This document shows, piece after piece, positions 25,133-33,481 of a DNA stretch of 64,000 bases (its first letter is position 1; the number at the start of each line of letters is the position of its first letter). The position numbers were made by a program, and so were the translations under genes. The notes beneath the pieces are model-generated. The model did no database searches, was not told where the DNA came from, and saw only the letters and a program-made list of their open reading frames with translations. Origin of the DNA: Dyella halodurans (lineage in GTDB: Bacteria; Pseudomonadota; Gammaproteobacteria; Xanthomonadales; Rhodanobacteraceae); assembly GCF_026283925.1 (NCBI RefSeq), contig NZ_JAPDPF010000010.1:1-64000 (forward strand), in the 5' to 3' direction.

Positions 25133-26905
25133 TCAACGGCCGGGCGACAAGCTGCTATCCGGTGAGCCATCGGGATGGGCGAACCATGACACCCGGTTGT
25201 GGTGATCGGGGCAGCCTGGTCCCGCGCTGTAGCTGGCGAGCACGCCAGCCTGGGTGGTCAGCGAGGTGCGATAGCAGCCGCCCAGGGAATCATGGAATAC
25301 AAACGTCTGCGCGCTCTGTTGCCCGCTATGGCCGGTGAGTGCGCCACTGGCATCGAAGGCCAGGGTATCCGCGCTATCCACGGTGTTTTCCACCTCGGCC
25401 GCATACAGCGACATGCCGAACAGGCGGCGCTCGTCATGCTGGTGATAGCCCTGGTGCACGGTCGTCGCTGCGCTGATGCTGCCATCGCTGGCCAGCTGCT
25501 GGTTGTAGTCGAGCGTGAACGGGTAGTTGAAGCGCTGGCGCTGCTCGGTGGTGAGCACGGAACCAATGCGATGCTGGCTGACGCTGTCGGCCCAGGTCCG
25601 CTGCAGCGTCTGCTGCCGATACGTGCTGCTGTTGATGGTGAAGCGTTGCACGTCGTCAAAGCCCACCTTCTGCGTCACCGTGCTGGTCACGCGACCATGC
25701 GAGGTCTGGGCGACGCCCTCGATCTCGAACTTGCGCTCGAGCCTGGTCGTGATGTCGCCGCTTATGTCGCCGTTGCTGGCAGTTGCCAGCGTGCTGCCGA
25801 TGGTTGGCGTCGGCGCCTGGCCGACCAGCGTATTGCGCGTGATCGAGCCCGTGACCTGCTGCGCATGCGCGTCTCGATACACCAGCAAGGTCGCGGTGGC
25901 AGAGAAATAGCCGTTGGCGCCGGCGACCTGCACCGCCACCTCATGCGGCGTGCCATCGCTGAGCTGGCCCGCGAACGGCGTCAGGTCGATGCGATAAGGC
26001 ATGAAGTTGAGCGTCTGCACGCCCGGCGTCGGCCGCCACAGGTAGGGATCGATGCCGCCGGTATAGATCCACGGATACACCGGCGCCACCCCGGCGGGTT
26101 GGCCGTCGATGCTGATCTCCGCCTCGCGGAAATTGCCGCCGCCGCATTCCTGGACCTGCGCGGCATAGGCGTCGGGTACGCAGGTGTACCAGAACTCGTC
26201 GCCGCTCTGGCTTTGCGTGAAGACGTCCAGATAGGCGCGCTCCACATTGCGCGGCAACGTGAGCGTCCTGGCCAGCTTGTCCGTCGACGTGTTCAAGGTG
26301 GTGGTGCTGCCCACCGGATCGGCGCCCAGCGGGTACACCGCATCCGGCACATCTGCTGCACGCGCCTGCGCCGTGGCCGGGTAGAACAGCAAGCGTGCGC
26401 TGCCGTGAATCACCCCGGTATAGGTGCTGTTGACGACGTTGCCGATGATCGCCTGGCCTGCGCCGGCACTGCGCAGCAGCGCCGTGTAGTCGGTGAGATC
26501 GCGCTCCACATGCCAGGCGGGCGACACCGTGGCGGAAGGTTCCTGCGTGGTGCCGAAATAGAGATTCACGCCACCGAGCCACAAGCTGGCGGTACGGTCG
26601 TACTGGCGTCCTGCCGTTACCGAGAAGTCCGCTTCCAGGACCACCTTGGCCCAACGGCCATTGCAGGCGGCAGGCGGGGTATAGCTATAGGGACGCGTGT
26701 TGAAGTCGGTGAACGTCAGGTCGCTGAACAAGGTCACCACGCAGGGCTGGCCCGGCGGTCGCGGCACGCTGGGATCGGCGACGACGACGTTGTTCGAGCC
26801 AATCACCGGATCAGCGTGGGCCGACGCGACGAAACCGCTGCCAGCAAGCGTGGCCAACAGTACGGCTACCGCCAGACGATGGCGGACGAAACCCTCAGGC
26901 ACCAT
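25133..26905 (-). CDS. Secreted peptide-N4-asparagine amidase A (PNGase A)-like protein
   Basis: 590 residues. It has a signal peptide (RLAVAVLLATLAGSGFVASAHA) and a good GGGGAG ribosome-binding site 7 bases before the ATG. Residues about 55-150 (LFSDLTFTDFNTRPYSYTPPAACNGRWAKVVLEADFSVTAGRQYDRTASLWLGGVNLYFGTTQEP in pieces) match the N-terminal region of PNGase A, which removes N-glycans from glycopeptides. Acid-active bacterial relatives are known (PNGase H+ of Terriglobus). An N-glycan-removing enzyme suggests contact with eukaryotic glycoproteins, for example from plants or fungi. Its glycosidase activity is inferred from family only. Confidence 0.8.
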   Translation of the reverse strand: MVPEGFVRHRLAVAVLLATLAGSGFVASAHADPVIGSNNVVVADPSVPRPPGQPCVVTLFSDLTFTDFNTRPYSYTPPAACNGRWAKVVLEADFSVTAGRQYDRTASLWLGGVNLYFGTTQEPSATVSPAWHVERDLTDYTALLRSAGAGQAIIGNVVNSTYTGVIHGSARLLFYPATAQARAADVPDAVYPLGADPVGSTTTLNTSTDKLARTLTLPRNVERAYLDVFTQSQSGDEFWYTCVPDAYAAQVQECGGGNFREAEISIDGQPAGVAPVYPWIYTGGIDPYLWRPTPGVQTLNFMPYRIDLTPFAGQLSDGTPHEVAVQVAGANGYFSATATLLVYRDAHAQQVTGSITRNTLVGQAPTPTIGSTLATASNGDISGDITTRLERKFEIEGVAQTSHGRVTSTVTQKVGFDDVQRFTINSSTYRQQTLQRTWADSVSQHRIGSVLTTEQRQRFNYPFTLDYNQQLASDGSISAATTVHQGYHQHDERRLFGMSLYAAEVENTVDSADTLAFDASGALTGHSGQQSAQTFVFHDSLGGCYRTSLTTQAGVLASYSAGPGCPDHHNRVSWFAHPDGSPDSSLSPGR

Positions 26906-27043
26906 GACGTTACTCCCCGCAATGTGCCCCCTGCGCCGCGCACGCTATCACGCGCATCGGCGCGACGTCTTCAGTCCATGGACGTCCAGCCGTCCGTCAA
27001 TGCGCCGGCGGGGCGTTCCGTGAGCTGGGTTGTGAAGAAACCG

Positions 27044-27310
27044 TCAGTGAGCGCGTGTGGCTTGCTCGAGTTCGTCGAGATAGGCGAGGGCGTGATCGCG
27101 ATGGCTGCCACACATGGCGATTTCCGGGCGCAGTCCCGAACAGACGGCAGGGCGCCCGGGCTGTCCGAAGATCGCACAACGGTTGTCCTGGGTAAGCTGG
27201 ATGCAGCGCACGCCAGCCGGCTTGCCATGCGGCATGCCCGGAATCGGTGAGCTGATCGACGGCGCGATGCAGCACGCGCCGCAATCGATGCGACAGCTCG
27301 GCGCCGTCAT
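27044..27310 (-). CDS. YkgJ-type cysteine-cluster protein (UPF0153)
   Basis: 88 residues. The cysteines follow the YkgJ pattern: CRIDCGACC at the N-terminus, then RCIQLTQDNRCAIF and RPAVCSGL, probably binding a metal or Fe-S cluster. The biochemical role of the family is unknown. aroE lies 37 bases upstream on the same strand, so the two may be one transcript. Confidence 0.85.
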   Translation of the reverse strand: MTAPSCRIDCGACCIAPSISSPIPGMPHGKPAGVRCIQLTQDNRCAIFGQPGRPAVCSGLRPEIAMCGSHRDHALAYLDELEQATRAH

Positions 27311-27347
27311 CCTTCAGCCCTGCTTGGACGATGACGCAACACTGCGC

Positions 27348-28178
27348 TCAAGCGTATGGCTTGCGCAGTTCGGCGTAGACCGGATCGGTCTCCGGGCGAC
27401 GGCCATGCCACAGTTCGAACGCGTCCGCCGCGGTTTCCACGAGCATGCCGAGGCCATCAAAGGCATAGCGCGCGCCGGCGGTTCGCGCCCAGGCCAGGAA
27501 GTCCGTGGCCGCCTTGCCATAGGAGAGGTCGTAGCAGAGTGCGCGATTGCCGACGATGGCGAAGGGCAGCTCGAGCGACTTGCCCAGGACGCCCGCCGAG
27601 GTGGCATTGACGATCAGGTCGAACGCACCGAGCTCGGCCAGGTCTTCCCAATAACGCGTGTGTGCACGCGCCGGGTCGCCGATCGCATCGGCCAGGGCAT
27701 CGGCCGCTTCCGGCGAACGGTTGACGATGGTCAGCGTCTCCACACCCGCATCGAGCATCGCCCAGGCCACGCCGTGCGCGGCGCCACCGGCGCCGAGCAG
27801 CAGTGCGGTATGTCCACGCAGGTCGACTGAGTGACGCTCGGCGATGTCACGCACCATGCCGGCGCCGTCGGTGTTGTGCGCGGCGATCCGTCCATCGGGC
27901 AGGAGCGTAAGCACATTGGCGCTGCGCGCGCGCGCGGCGGCCACGCTGCGTTCATCCGCCATGGCGAAGGCGGCAGCCTTGTGCGGCAAGGTGACGTTGG
28001 CGCCGCGGCCACCGTCCGCAAAGAAGTCGCGCACCGCTTCTTCAAAGTCCACGGGCGCGGCGTCGATGCCGCGGTATTCCAGCTCCAACCCGAACTGGCG
28101 CGCGAAGGCCCGATGGATCTGCGGCGACAGGGAATGGCCGATGGGGTGGCCAAACACCGCGAATTGTCCTGCACTCAT
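27348..28178 (-). CDS. aroE: Shikimate dehydrogenase
   Basis: 276 residues. AroE reduces 3-dehydroshikimate with NADPH in aromatic amino-acid synthesis. Seen: FGHPIGHSLSPQIHRAFARQ, the substrate lysine in GANVTLPHK, NTDGAGM, and the nucleotide-binding LLGAGGAAHGVAWAML with NRSPE. The C-terminal LGMLVETAADAFELW segment is also typical. I chose the ATG at 28178 because homology starts there; the open frame extends about 100 codons upstream with no family similarity. Confidence 0.95.
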   Translation of the reverse strand: MSAGQFAVFGHPIGHSLSPQIHRAFARQFGLELEYRGIDAAPVDFEEAVRDFFADGGRGANVTLPHKAAAFAMADERSVAAARARSANVLTLLPDGRIAAHNTDGAGMVRDIAERHSVDLRGHTALLLGAGGAAHGVAWAMLDAGVETLTIVNRSPEAADALADAIGDPARAHTRYWEDLAELGAFDLIVNATSAGVLGKSLELPFAIVGNRALCYDLSYGKAATDFLAWARTAGARYAFDGLGMLVETAADAFELWHGRRPETDPVYAELRKPYA

Positions 28179-28357
28179 AGCTACTCCTTGAACCTGTCTC
28201 GATGCCCGCCGGGTCGTACCCGATCGTCGCCACTGCCCCATTTTAGCGGGCCCGGGCGGCTGCGGACGGTCCCGCGGCAGGCGTTTCACCAGCCATCGCA
28301 GGTTTTGAGATCGGCCCGGTGCAGGCTGTGTCCACCCGCAACGAACGGACCACCCGC

Positions 28358-28615
28358 ATGCGCTCGAAGCCTGATACCGCCCGTCATGAACGCCTGCTCG
28401 GGGGCGCCCTGCTGTGGTTGCTGGCCGGTGGCGCGCTGCTGCTGACCACCCTGGTGCCGGTGCATACGCGCTCGCTGGGCTGGACACCGGCCTTCTGGCT
28501 GATCGGCGCGCCGCTGATCGTTGTGCTGGCGCTGGAACCGGCCCTGCCGCGCCAGCTACTCAGCGCGCTGCGTCGCCCGCGTCGGCAAGCGGCGTCCCGG
28601 CTGATCTGGAACTAG
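28358..28615 (+). CDS. Small two-segment membrane protein, unknown
   Basis: 85 residues from the ATG at 28358. Two hydrophobic stretches (LLGGALLWLLAGGALLLTTLVPV and AFWLIGAPLIVVLALEPALP) are followed by an arginine-rich tail (RRPRRQAASRLIWN). Charge distribution suggests both ends are cytoplasmic. The family is not recognised. The stop codon abuts the left end of the structured repeat at 28614, so the repeat may serve as its transcription end. Confidence 0.55.
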   Translation: MRSKPDTARHERLLGGALLWLLAGGALLLTTLVPVHTRSLGWTPAFWLIGAPLIVVLALEPALPRQLLSALRRPRRQAASRLIWN

Positions 28616-28880
28616 GGCCTGTTCACACTCTCCGCGTGGCCCGCGCCGGGATCTTATTGCCCGCCAGACAAGGAAGAACGAGGGAGTGTACGTCGGTACA
28701 CGACCGAGTGATGACGCAGGATGGCGGGCAATAAGACCCGGCCCGAAGGGTTGCTTGTCTGTGGCCGCCAGGCGCCAGCGCGCGGCTTGGCCTGGCAGCC
28801 AGCCAGGCCGGCGCCACGCACTGCCACCTGGCGACCACAGGCAAGCAACGCGGGCTACGCGGAGAGTGCGAACAGGCCCT
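28614..28880. repeat. Multi-arm structured repeat (MITE-like, three nested stems)
   Basis: The ends AGGGCCTGTTCACACTCTCC (28614 on) and its near-complement (to 28880) form an outer stem of about 32 bp with two mismatches. Inside are two separate arms: GCCGGGATCTTATTGCCCGCCA pairs with TGGCGGGCAATAAGACCCGGC (one bulge) around a loop holding the palindrome GTGTAC-GTCG-GTACAC, and GGTTGCTTGTCTGTGGCCGC pairs with a complement ending GGCAAGCAACG, around a third small hairpin. The fold is a multi-arm junction. It has no coding frame with family likeness. It is probably a non-autonomous mobile or regulatory element. Confidence 0.75.
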
Positions 28881-28972
28881 ATCGAATTCACTTGGCAGTG
28901 GATCGCGGAAGCTACTCCGCGCAAAGTCACGGTGCGGCGGCGCAGGGAAGCGCCGCCGGATCGTCCCGCTTA

Positions 28973-30457
28973 TCAGCCACCGGCGCCCGAGCGCTTGCGC
29001 TCCATGCGACGCAGGAACTCCTGCATGATGCGCGTGTACAGCTCGTCGCCGAGATGGTCATCTTCCACGCCCGCATCGATGGACGGGTTGTCGTTCACCT
29101 CGATCACCACCGGCTTGTCGCCCACGCGCTTCAGGTCCACGCCGTAAAGGCCATTGCCGATCGCCTGGGTGGCCTTGAGCGCCAACTTGACCACGTCGGC
29201 TGGCGCATCACGCACGGGAATCGTCTCCGATTCGCCGGTTTTCGACGCGCCCTTGGCGCCATGGTTGTAGATCTGCCAGTGGCCGCGCGACATGTAGTAC
29301 TTGCAGGCGTAGAGCGCCTCGTTGTTGAGCACGCCGATGCGCCAGTCGAACTCGGTGTAGACGAACTCCTGCGCCAGCAGCAGGGAACTGTGCTGGAACA
29401 GTTCGGCCGAGGCCTTGCCCAGCGCGACCTCGTTCTCCACCTTCACCACGCCGCGCGAGAACGAGCCGTCCGGAATCTTCAGCACCAGCGGATAGCCCAG
29501 CTTCGACGCCACGTCCTTCAGGCCCTTACTGTCGTCGCGATAAAGAATCTCCGTACGCGGCACGGCGAGCTTGCGCGACACCATCAGGTCGTTGAGGAAG
29601 ATCTTGTTGGTACAGCGCAGGATCGAGGTCGGGTCGTCGATCACCACCATGCCTTCCTTTTCCGCGCGATGCGCGAAGCGGTAGGTGTGGTTGTCGCTGG
29701 CCGTGGTCTCGCGAATGAACAGGCCGTCGTATTCGGCCAGGCGCTGGTAGTCGTTCTTGCCGATCGGATCGACCTCGATGCCGAGCTCCTTGCCGGCGGC
29801 GATGAACGACTTCAGCGCCTTCTTGTTCGACGGCGGCATCTGCTCGGCCGGATCCACCAGCATGGCGATGTCGTAGCGGAACTGCTTGCGCGCCTTCGGC
29901 TTGCGCCACAGTTTCTTGCTGAAGCGATCCAGCTCCTCGGCAAACGCGTCTTCCTGTGCATCGATCAGGGTATGCAGGCCCACCGGCTTGATCGCGCTGA
30001 CCTGCCACACCCGGTCGCGCTCGAACTCGATGCGCAGCAGCGGGCAGGGAAACATTTCGAACACCTGCCGCGCCAGGTCCTGCAGCGCCGGGTAAGCGGT
30101 CTGGCCGAAGTAGACGAGGATGCCGAAGTCAGTCGTGTCACGGCCGCCGGCCGGCAGGAAATTGGTGAGCTTGGTGCTCAGGTCCTCGATATCCAGGCCG
30201 TAGAGCGACCGGCGACGCAGGTCGTTCACCGTGCGCACCGACGGCATCACGCGATGGCCGCGCGCTTCCGCCAGCAGCGACACGTAGTAGCCGGTGCCCA
30301 GGTACTTGTAGCTGCGGCAGAGGTTGATGACGTGCGTGCGCTCGTCGTCGCCGCCGATCGGCTCGCGCAGGTAGTCCATCGCGGTAACGACGTCGACGGA
30401 CGGGTAGTAGGAACTCCAGTCGGAGGCCTTCTCGACGACAATGACGAGCCGGGTCAT
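28973..30457 (-). CDS. RimK-type ATP-grasp ligase with N-terminal RLAN domain
   Basis: 494 residues. The N-terminal half (about 1-200, MTRLVIVVEKASDWSSYYPSVDVVTAMDYL to RSLYGLDIEDL) looks like the RLAN domain found next to ATP-grasp ligases. The C-terminal half is an ATP-grasp domain with DDPTSILRCTNKIFLNDLM, PLVLKIPDGSFSRGVVKVEN, QEFVYTEFDWRIGVLN and the metal site VIEVNDNPSIDAGVED. Relatives add glutamate-like residues to proteins or small molecules. In many genomes this gene pairs with a GNAT/C39-peptidase fusion; here the divergent GNAT gene at 30698 lacks the peptidase part. Substrate unknown. Confidence 0.85.
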   Translation of the reverse strand: MTRLVIVVEKASDWSSYYPSVDVVTAMDYLREPIGGDDERTHVINLCRSYKYLGTGYYVSLLAEARGHRVMPSVRTVNDLRRRSLYGLDIEDLSTKLTNFLPAGGRDTTDFGILVYFGQTAYPALQDLARQVFEMFPCPLLRIEFERDRVWQVSAIKPVGLHTLIDAQEDAFAEELDRFSKKLWRKPKARKQFRYDIAMLVDPAEQMPPSNKKALKSFIAAGKELGIEVDPIGKNDYQRLAEYDGLFIRETTASDNHTYRFAHRAEKEGMVVIDDPTSILRCTNKIFLNDLMVSRKLAVPRTEILYRDDSKGLKDVASKLGYPLVLKIPDGSFSRGVVKVENEVALGKASAELFQHSSLLLAQEFVYTEFDWRIGVLNNEALYACKYYMSRGHWQIYNHGAKGASKTGESETIPVRDAPADVVKLALKATQAIGNGLYGVDLKRVGDKPVVIEVNDNPSIDAGVEDDHLGDELYTRIMQEFLRRMERKRSGAGG

Positions 30458-30697
30458 GACACCTCTGTCAGATGGAACGGAGGAGTGTCGTCACGCGGGG
30501 AGACGGGGCGGCACAGCGCAAGGCGCGCAGTGTGGCACATGGCTCGCGCCAGACAAGGTGTCCCACTGAAGCTGACTTAAATGCACCAAAAGTCATGATT
30601 GCCGTGGGGGGGCCCGGGGGCTAGAGTGCCGCGCTTGGTTTCCTCCGCCCGCGCCGCCCCGTTCCACGCTGGCGGTCCTCGACGAGAATCGCCCCTG

Positions 30698-31171
30698 ATG
30701 ACCCCCATGCCCGCGACCGCCGCCGTGCGCGTCCGCCGTGCCGAACTCTCCGATCTCGATGATCTCGTCGCGCTCGAGGAAACCAGCTTTGCCACCGACC
30801 GCCTGAGCCGGGCGCAGTATCGCCGCCATCTGGACAGCGAAACGGCCCAGGTGCTGGTCGCCAGTGCCAATCACCGGCGTTTCCTGGGCACGGCGGTGGT
30901 GTTCTTCCGCAAGGGTACCCAGGTGGCGCGGCTGTATTCGATCGCCACCAGCGCTACCGCACGTGGCAAGGGCGTGGGCTCGGCCCTGCTGGACGCCGCC
31001 GAGCACGCCGCCAAGCGCCGCCGCTGTCACGCGCTGCGGCTGGAAGTGCGTACGGACAATGAGGTCGCCATCCGCCTCTACGAGCGCCATGGCTACGAGC
31101 GTATCGGGCAATACGAGCGCTACTACGGCGATGGTGCCGACGCGTGGCGTTATGAGAAAAAGCTGGGGTAG
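30698..31171 (+). CDS. GNAT family N-acetyltransferase (RimI-like)
   Basis: 157 residues from the ATG at 30698; a second ATG three codons later is equally possible. GNAT motifs are VRRAELSDLDDLVALEE at the start, RLYSIATSATARGKGVGSALLDAAEHAA (acetyl-CoA loop) and LRLEVRTDNEVAIRLYERHGYERIGQYERYY at the end. It is divergent from the RLAN-RimK ligase, with 240 bases between. In other genomes homologues next to this ligase are fused to a C39-like peptidase; this copy stops after the GNAT domain. Confidence 0.85.
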   Translation: MTPMPATAAVRVRRAELSDLDDLVALEETSFATDRLSRAQYRRHLDSETAQVLVASANHRRFLGTAVVFFRKGTQVARLYSIATSATARGKGVGSALLDAAEHAAKRRRCHALRLEVRTDNEVAIRLYERHGYERIGQYERYYGDGADAWRYEKKLG

Positions 31172-31181
31172 GCGCGCTTTG

Positions 31182-31317
31182 CTCCCTCTCCCCACTGGGG
31201 AGAGGGCTGGGGTGAGGGGTCAATCTTGCGACAGAGCCACGTCAAATCAGGCTCCTGTTAATCGCTTCCGCGAGCACCCACCCCTCACCTCAGTCCTCTC
31301 CCCAAAGGGGAGAGGAA
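31182..31317. repeat. Inverted pair of C-rich repeats between convergent genes
   Basis: The left arm, CTCCCTCTCCCCACTGGGGA continuing to GGGGTGAGGGGT (31182-31220), and the right arm, CACCCACCCCTCACCTCAGT continuing to GGGGAGAGG (31276-31316), are roughly complementary. Each arm also has its own small hairpin. The family matches 238-285. It fills the gap between the GNAT gene and the convergent gene ending at 31323, and may terminate both. Confidence 0.75.
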
Positions 31318-31322
31318 GACCA

Positions 31323-32006
31323 TCAGAAAGGCTGCGCGATGCGCTGTTCCGTCGCCTCATCCGGACGCGCCACCAGGGCGCCGCTGCGCATCAGGCTGAC
31401 GGTGTAATGCCCCTGGTCGACCAGCGGCAGGAAGACGCCGCTGCCGAACAGCACATCCACATTGGGCACCCATTGGGGATATTGCTTGTGCAAGTCGAGC
31501 AGGTCGAAGCTGCCGGCTTCGCGAAAGTCGATCACGGTGCGCAGCGCGGTCGCCTCCTGCCCCGCGTCGTCATAGCGGCCCGACAAACGGTCGAGTCGGT
31601 AAACCGGCGGCAAGCCGGCGAGCACGGCAGGCGCCTGCCACTTCAGGACGATCGCTTCCAGCCGCCATGCATCGCCGGCCAGCTGCACCTGACGGGTGGA
31701 GCCATCAGGCCAGTGCAGGGTCAGCGCCCAGCGCTGGGGCGACAGGATGCGTGCGTCGATCTCGACCACCGGCGTTTCTTCCGACCACAGGCGGTAGCCG
31801 CGCAGGGCGAAACCCGCGCCTGCCAGCACCAGGGTGAGCGCGAACGCCAGCAGCAACAACACGGCGCGTCCGGCCGATGCCAGGCGCTGCCCGCCATGCA
31901 GGCGCTCACGCAGCGCCACCAATTGCACCAGGGTAAACAACAAGGCGACGACCGCCAGCACCAGCAGGATCGTCGACGGGAGGCGCAACAGCGCGGTCCA
32001 ATCCAT
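31323..32006 (-). CDS. Membrane protein with two N-terminal segments, unknown
   Basis: 227 residues. Two hydrophobic stretches (STILLVLAVVALLFTLVQLVAL, about 11-32, and AVLLLLAFALTLVLAGAGFAL, about 48-68) are followed by an extracytoplasmic beta-rich part of about 155 residues (LWSEETPVVEIDARILSPQRWALTLHWPDGSTRQVQLAGDAWRLEAIVLKWQ in part). I do not recognise a domain. It is divergent from the lptM-like lipoprotein gene; the 157-base gap must contain both promoters, including a TATACT -10-like box at 32130 for the lipoprotein. Confidence 0.65.
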   Translation of the reverse strand: MDWTALLRLPSTILLVLAVVALLFTLVQLVALRERLHGGQRLASAGRAVLLLLAFALTLVLAGAGFALRGYRLWSEETPVVEIDARILSPQRWALTLHWPDGSTRQVQLAGDAWRLEAIVLKWQAPAVLAGLPPVYRLDRLSGRYDDAGQEATALRTVIDFREAGSFDLLDLHKQYPQWVPNVDVLFGSGVFLPLVDQGHYTVSLMRSGALVARPDEATEQRIAQPF

Positions 32007-32163
32007 CTTCTACTTCCCCAACCGCAAGCTTCGCGGCGACGGCCGCATGATAACGATAGCCGGCTCGGCAATGATGCGTAAACGTGCACTCGATCCATGT
32101 GCTCGCCAGGTTTTTTCGGCTGCTTTCTCTATACTGCGGCGGTCCTCGCCGGAGACCTTAGTC

Positions 32164-32535
32164 ATGCGCCGATCCCTCCTGCTGCTTCCGCTGTGCACCA
32201 CCTTTGTCCTGCTCGCCGCGTGCGGCAACAAGGGTCCGCTGTATATGCCGCCGAAGACGACACCGGCGCCCGCGGCCGCTACGGTCCATCCTGCGGCGGC
32301 TGCCGCGCCGGCACCCGCCGCGCAGGCCCCCGTGCACGGCTACGTCACCGACATGAAGGCGTTCGACGCCTTTATTGCCACGCATCCGACGCCGGCCCAG
32401 TTCCAGACGACCTATCCGGACGTGCAGCTGGTGATGCCGGGCGAGATCACCACCATGGAATTCCGCACCAACAACAGCCGTTACTTCCCCGAGCAGGACG
32501 CGACTGGCCACATCGTTGGCGGCACGTTCCGGTGA
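32164..32535 (+). CDS. lptM: LptM/YifL-like lipoprotein
   Basis: 123 residues. A signal peptide ends in the lipobox LAAC (Cys20), followed by the GNKGPLYMPP motif of LptM/YifL. LptM binds the LPS translocon LptD-LptE and helps its disulfide maturation in E. coli. An alanine/proline linker (about 30-57) leads to a C-terminal part of about 65 residues that the short E. coli protein lacks. The position directly upstream of dapF, as in E. coli (yifL-dapF-DUF484-xerC), supports the call. Twenty-two bases separate it from dapF. Confidence 0.82.
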   Translation: MRRSLLLLPLCTTFVLLAACGNKGPLYMPPKTTPAPAAATVHPAAAAAPAPAAQAPVHGYVTDMKAFDAFIATHPTPAQFQTTYPDVQLVMPGEITTMEFRTNNSRYFPEQDATGHIVGGTFR

Positions 32536-32557
32536 TGCCGGCAGGTCGACTGTCCCG

Positions 32558-33406
32558 ATGAAGCTGCACTTTTCCAAGATGCACGGCATCGGCAATGACT
32601 TCGTCATGCTCGATTGCCGGCGCCAGCCCTTCGCGCTGCGTGAGGAGCAGATCCGCGCCATCGCCGATCGTCGCACCGGCGTGGGCTTCGACCAGCTGAT
32701 CAGTATCGAGCCGCCGCGCGATCCGTCGTGCGCGTTCTATTACGGCATCTGGAATGCCGATGGTTCGCCATCGGGCCAGTGTGGCAACGGCGTGCGCTGC
32801 GTCGCCGCGTGGCTGCATCGGGCCGGTGAATTGGCCATCGGGGACACGGTGCGGCTGGAGAGTCCCTCCGGTCCGGTGACCGTACGCCTGATCAACGCCC
32901 ATGAGGTGACCGTGGACATGGGCGTGCCTGCATTCGCCCCCAGCCAGGTGCCGTTCCGCGCCGATGTCGAGGCCGACAGCTACGCCATCGACGTCGGCGA
33001 TGAAACGCTGATGATGGGTGCGGTCTCCATGGGTAACCCGCATGCAGTCGTCGTCGTGCCTGACCTGCAAGCGCCCGTCTTGTTTCGACAGGGCCCGCTG
33101 CTGACCACGCATGAGCGGTTCCCCGAGGGCGCCAACGCCGGCTTCGTGCAGGTGGTGGACCGCGGCCAGCTGCGCCTGCGCGTGCATGAACGCGGCAGCG
33201 GCTGGACCCTGGCTTGCGGCACCGGGGCCTGTGCGGCCATGGCGGTCATGCATGAGCGCGGCGAAGTCGATGACCGCGTGCAGGTGGCCCTGCCTGGCGG
33301 TGAGCTGACCATCGACTGGGCCGGCCGCGGCCAGACCCTATGGATGACCGGGCCCGCAGCCTTCGTATTCGAGGGCGAGTGGCTGGGTTCTCGGATGGCA
33401 CGTTGA
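32558..33406 (+). CDS. dapF: Diaminopimelate epimerase
   Basis: 282 residues. DapF converts LL- to meso-diaminopimelate for lysine and peptidoglycan. Both catalytic cysteines are present: Cys75 in GQCGNGVRC and Cys220 in LACGTGACA. FSKMHGIGNDFVMLD at the start is typical. I chose the ATG at 32558 because homology begins there. Part of the lptM-dapF-DUF484-xerC unit. Confidence 0.96.
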   Translation: MKLHFSKMHGIGNDFVMLDCRRQPFALREEQIRAIADRRTGVGFDQLISIEPPRDPSCAFYYGIWNADGSPSGQCGNGVRCVAAWLHRAGELAIGDTVRLESPSGPVTVRLINAHEVTVDMGVPAFAPSQVPFRADVEADSYAIDVGDETLMMGAVSMGNPHAVVVVPDLQAPVLFRQGPLLTTHERFPEGANAGFVQVVDRGQLRLRVHERGSGWTLACGTGACAAMAVMHERGEVDDRVQVALPGGELTIDWAGRGQTLWMTGPAAFVFEGEWLGSRMAR

Positions 33407-33481
33407 AAGACGACACCCCGACACCGCACACTCCGGCCAGCGTCCTATCGTTCTTGCCCCCTGGTTTGAGGTAACCCGCGC

